Source: Chloroflexota bacterium (lineage in GTDB: Bacteria > Chloroflexota > Anaerolineae > UBA1429). From it: 64,000 nucleotides of DNA. Both the position numbers and the translations under genes were made by a program. Where the stretch lies: assembly GCA_012729455.1 (NCBI GenBank), contig JAAYDC010000016.1, positions 1 through 64,000 of the forward strand. The letters are read 5' to 3'. Under the pieces are notes generated by a model. It searched no databases. It saw only the letters and a list, made by a program, of their open reading frames with translations, and was not told the origin of the DNA. This document shows positions 61,500 through 64,000 of this stretch, in pieces (position 1 is the stretch's first letter; each line of letters begins with the position of its first letter).

Positions 61500-62390
61500 A
61501 TGAGCGATATTGTAGACCTGCCCCCGATCTGCGACTATGAGAATAGCAGCTACCGCACCGACTTTTGGGAGGGGCAGGGACGTGATTATGAAGACCAGGT
61601 CGAACGCATTGCGTTAAAGCGCTTGTTGCCGGCGCGCGGCTTGCGCCTGGTCGATATCGGCTGCGGTTTTGGGCGCCTGGCCGGACTATATAACAACTAT
61701 CAGCATGTGATTTTGCTGGATTATTCGCACTCACAGCTCGTCTATGCCCGTCAGCACTGGGGCGATGCGCGCTTTACCTATGTCGCGGCGGATATCTACC
61801 GCCTGCCATTGGCAGCCAGTGCGGTCGATACAGCCGTGATGGTGCGCGTGATGCACCATCTGGCGGATGTACCGCGCGCTCTCGCTCAGTTGCGGCGTAT
61901 CCTTGTGCCCGGCGGCACGCTGATCGCCGAATTTGCCAACAAGCGCCACCTAAAAAACCGTCTGCGTCACCTGTTGAAAGGCGGTCCTGATCCCAACTCC
62001 CCCGAACCGGTTGAGTTCGTGCCGCTTAACTTTAACTTTCAGCCTGCCTGGATGAAGGCGCACCTGCGTGAAGCCGGTTTTGACCTGCACGAGACCCTTT
62101 CGGTAAGCCTTTACCGCTCGCGCAGCCTGAAAAAGCTGCTTGGTGCGGGCCTGCTCAGCCGCCTGGATGGTTTGCAACAACGCATTCTAGCACCGTCGGA
62201 GATCTCGCCGAGCCTGTTTACACACCTCACCTCGCCCAGCGCACCCAACCCGGTACTGGCTCCCATCGATAAGCTCTTTATCTGCCCGGAATGCCAATCT
62301 GGAGCGTTGGAGCGGTACCCCGAGTGTCTGCATTGTCAAACCTGCGGCCGCGACTGGCCGATCGTTGATGGCGTATACGTCTTCAAGTGA
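61500..62390 (+). CDS. SAM-dependent methyltransferase with C-terminal zinc ribbon
   Basis: A 296-residue protein. Residues 15-165 form a class I methyltransferase: RLVDIGCGFGRLAGLYNN (motif I, about residue 50) and an acidic residue after VILLDYS (motif II), then MVRVMHHLADVPRALAQLRR and VPGGTLIAEF. The C-terminus (about 260-296) has CPECQSGALERYPECLHCQT and CGRDWPIVDGVYVFK, a Trm112-like zinc ribbon often fused to such enzymes. The substrate is unknown; quinone, tRNA or lipid methylation are all possible. It lies just before dnaN with a parS-like site in front. GAGG lies 6 nt before the ATG. Confidence 0.87.
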   Translation: MSDIVDLPPICDYENSSYRTDFWEGQGRDYEDQVERIALKRLLPARGLRLVDIGCGFGRLAGLYNNYQHVILLDYSHSQLVYARQHWGDARFTYVAADIYRLPLAASAVDTAVMVRVMHHLADVPRALAQLRRILVPGGTLIAEFANKRHLKNRLRHLLKGGPDPNSPEPVEFVPLNFNFQPAWMKAHLREAGFDLHETLSVSLYRSRSLKKLLGAGLLSRLDGLQQRILAPSEISPSLFTHLTSPSAPNPVLAPIDKLFICPECQSGALERYPECLHCQTCGRDWPIVDGVYVFK

Positions 62391-62391
62391 C

Positions 62392-62419
62392 TTGCGCACC
62401 GGTGCCGGATTCGTATAAT
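62392..62419 (+). promoter_or_regulatory. Promoter of dnaN
   Basis: TTGCGC (62392-62397), 16 nt, TATAAT (62414-62419). It starts 2 bp after the methyltransferase stop and lies 37 bp before the dnaN ATG, so the frame open from 62387 is not the start. Confidence 0.65.
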
Positions 62420-62455
62420 GGTACTACTCGAAAAAGAACCACGACGGGGGTTTCC

Positions 62456-63589
62456 ATGCGCATCTCCTGTATGCAAGAAAGTTTGGCACGCGGACTCTCG
62501 ATCGTAGGGCGTGCTGTCTCAACCCGCAGCAGCCTGCCGGTCCTCTTGAACGTGCTGATGACCACTGATAACGGCCGCCTAAAGCTCTCTGCCACCAACC
62601 TAGAGATCGGTATCAACTGCTGGGTGGGCGCGCAGGTGGAGCAGGAAGGCGCCATTACCGTGCCGGCGCGTATTCTGGCGGACCTGGTCAACTCGCTGCC
62701 GCCCGAACGCATCGATATGCAGCTGAACGCGCGCACCAACACCCTTAATCTGCGCTGCGGCCGCCAGGAAGCCAACATCAAGGGCTTGGATGCGCAGGAT
62801 TTTCCACCTCTCATCATCATTCCCGACGACGAAACGCCGGTAGAGGTCAATGCTGGCACCTTTTTCCAGATGATTGACCAGGTGGCCTTTGCAGCCGCCC
62901 AGGATGAGAACCGCCCGATCCTGACGGGCGTGCTGGCCGAAATCCGCGAAGACACCCTGACCCTCGCCGCCGCCGATGGCTACCGCCTGTCGGTACGCAA
63001 GGAACCGATCGTGAGCGACGCGCGCCAGTCCAGCGTGGTGATCCCGGCACGTGCTCTGCAGGAGCTGCGCCGTGTGGCGATCGCCGATGACCAGCCGGTC
63101 TCGATGCTGATCTCGCGCAACCGCAACCAGGCGTTTTTCCACCTCGACGACGTGGATGTGATCTCACAGCTGGTCGAAGGCAACTTTCCGGATTACCGCG
63201 CCCTGGTGCCCACCCATCACAACACCGAGGTAACCCTGTCAACGACTGATTTCCTCAGTGCGGTGCGCGTGGCATTTATTTTTGCGCGCGATGCCTCTAA
63301 TATGACCAGGCTGCAGATTGTGCCCGACGAGGGGGACGGCCCCGGTAAGGTAGTGGTGACGGCCACATCGTCCGAGCATGGCGACAACGTCTCTGAGATT
63401 GATGCTACCGTCAAAGGCGCGCAAATGGAGATCGCCTTTAACGCGCGCTTTTTGATCGACGTTTTGCAGGCCATTAACACGCCGCTGGTGTCATTCTCCA
63501 CCCGAGATGCTTCCAGCCCCGGTGTTTTCCGCCCTGTAAATGGTCCAACTTTTGAGCATGTGCTGATGCCCATGCACATCGGCCGATAA
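62456..63589 (+). CDS. dnaN: DNA polymerase III, beta subunit (sliding clamp)
   Basis: Ring-shaped processivity factor. From ATG 62456 (GGGGG 5-9 nt upstream) the protein has 377 residues and begins MRISCMQESLARGLSIVGRA. Three clamp domains follow, with GVLAEIREDTLTLAAADGYRL (a typical domain-2 strand), QLVEGNFPDYRALVP, and the C-terminal end FRPVNGPTFEHVLMPMHIGR in place of the common MPVR-type tail. The loader subunit holA lies at 46.8 kb. recF starts 4 bp after the stop, so the pair is the conserved dnaN-recF unit usually found near oriC. Confidence 0.96.
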   Translation: MRISCMQESLARGLSIVGRAVSTRSSLPVLLNVLMTTDNGRLKLSATNLEIGINCWVGAQVEQEGAITVPARILADLVNSLPPERIDMQLNARTNTLNLRCGRQEANIKGLDAQDFPPLIIIPDDETPVEVNAGTFFQMIDQVAFAAAQDENRPILTGVLAEIREDTLTLAAADGYRLSVRKEPIVSDARQSSVVIPARALQELRRVAIADDQPVSMLISRNRNQAFFHLDDVDVISQLVEGNFPDYRALVPTHHNTEVTLSTTDFLSAVRVAFIFARDASNMTRLQIVPDEGDGPGKVVVTATSSEHGDNVSEIDATVKGAQMEIAFNARFLIDVLQAINTPLVSFSTRDASSPGVFRPVNGPTFEHVLMPMHIGR

Positions 63590-63593
63590 GTGC

Positions 63594-64000
63594 ATGCACC
63601 TACGGCGCCTTGAACTAGGCAACTATCGCAACTATGCCCGTCTGGAACTGCCGCTCCAGTCGGGCCTTGTTGTCTTTATGGGCAGCAATGCCCAAGGCAA
63701 GACCAATCTGCTCGAGGCGATCAACTATCTGGCGACGCTCAAATCACCCATCACCTCCGCCGAACGTCAATTGATCGGGCTGGCGCCTGATGATAGTTTG
63801 CTGCCGTATACCGCTATTGTGGGCGATTTTACCCGCGGCAACGAAAACCACACCCTCGAACTGACCCTTATGAACACGCCAGAGTCGGATGCAGACGGTT
63901 CCCGGGGCATAGTGCGCAAACAGGCGCGGCTGGATGGCCAGGTACAGCGCCTGATCGATTGTGTCGGCTGCTTTATGGCCGTGCTGTTTCTGCCCAAGGA
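63594..64000 (+). CDS. recF: DNA replication and repair protein RecF, N-terminal part
   Basis: ATP-binding SMC-like protein of gap repair, cut by the window end after 135 codons. It starts MHLRRLELGNYRNYARLELP, the RecF N-terminus, followed by Walker A MGSNAQGKTNLLEAINYLAT (about residues 29-48) and the beginning of lobe I (VGCFMAVLFLPK at the end, where RecF usually has V-FSPED). It lies 4 bp after dnaN. No SD of note is present; translation is probably coupled to dnaN. Confidence 0.94.
   Translation, partial: MHLRRLELGNYRNYARLELPLQSGLVVFMGSNAQGKTNLLEAINYLATLKSPITSAERQLIGLAPDDSLLPYTAIVGDFTRGNENHTLELTLMNTPESDADGSRGIVRKQARLDGQVQRLIDCVGCFMAVLFLPK

Noticed and set aside
61356-62455. oriC with DnaA boxes near dnaN
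   Set aside because: No TTATCCACA-type boxes or AT-rich unwinding element were found; the origin itself is probably outside the window.

Overview
The window is the chromosome of an anaerobic, GC-rich bacterium, most probably a member of the Chloroflexota (Anaerolineae-like). Pointers are the DUF2298/'YYY' membrane protein shared by Chloroflexi and archaea, a secreted protein ending in a Chloroflexi-style YMPLARR tail, a DUF6391 protein, a T-box leader on thrS, and a Wood-Ljungdahl methyl branch built on HdrA/MvhD/Flx proteins. No rRNA or tRNA gene was seen, so the placement rests on gene content only. Many genes have clear TTGACA-N16/17-TATAAT type promoters, and many neighbours share ATGA stop/start overlaps.

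Layout. 1-2540: an AT-rich block of Clostridia-like character (MerR regulator, ABC transporter ATPase and permease, debris of a mobile element). It meets the GC-rich chromosome abruptly next to an oxidoreductase stop codon, so it is either a recent insertion or an assembly chimera. 2539-7076: oxidoreductase, T-box-controlled thrS, ftsZ. 7073-12700 (minus strand): aroQ, the scar of a lost aromatic operon (start of aroH joined to the end of aroB) behind an intact attenuator with a Tyr-rich leader peptide, hpt, rlmI-like methyltransferase, tilS, and a transglutaminase-like gene broken by an amber codon. 12734-28253 (minus strand): one tightly packed operon of about 15.5 kb. It encodes an HdrA-like pair, MvhD, MetV, MetF, HdrC, a 1451-residue HdrA-GltD-HdrA fusion, FlxD/C/B/A-like proteins, FchA, FolD and formate-THF ligase. 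Together these give the formate-to-methyl-THF branch plus what looks like an NADH-linked electron-bifurcating methylene-THF reductase complex.

28420-41946 (plus strand): hsp20, lon, a PHP/AlbA_2 protein, a GNAT acetyltransferase, RNase Z, and then a compact set (UbiD-family decarboxylase, aconitase-X large and small subunits, isopentenyl phosphate kinase). That set matches the lower part of the archaeal-type mevalonate pathway and sits directly before rseP, where many bacteria carry dxr. A HEAT-repeat protein, acylphosphatase and a FecR-like membrane protein follow. 41953-51607: DUF4416 protein, a doubly broken gene, an ARMT1-like phosphatase, a fucose-isomerase-like protein, DUF6391 protein, holA, a winged-helix protein divergent from a zinc alcohol dehydrogenase across a palindromic promoter, and nnr. 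51655-55183 (minus strand): small envelope proteins and an Rrf2 regulator-cysE-nifS-nifU operon with a perfect 20-bp palindrome at its promoter. 55338-64000: a fused ADP-forming acyl-CoA synthetase, enolase, DUF2298 protein, rpsT, a methyltransferase preceded by a near-consensus parS site, dnaN and the start of recF, which suggests that the replication origin is close.

Taken together, the cell probably makes or consumes acetate through the Wood-Ljungdahl pathway (fhs, fchA, folD, metFV here; the carbonyl branch is not in the window), with ATP recovered by the ADP-forming acetyl-CoA synthetase. It probably makes isoprenoids by an archaeal-type mevalonate route. At least three loci (aroH/aroB, the transglutaminase-like gene, the gene at 42.7-43.5 kb) carry inactivating changes, which reads as gene loss unless they are assembly errors.
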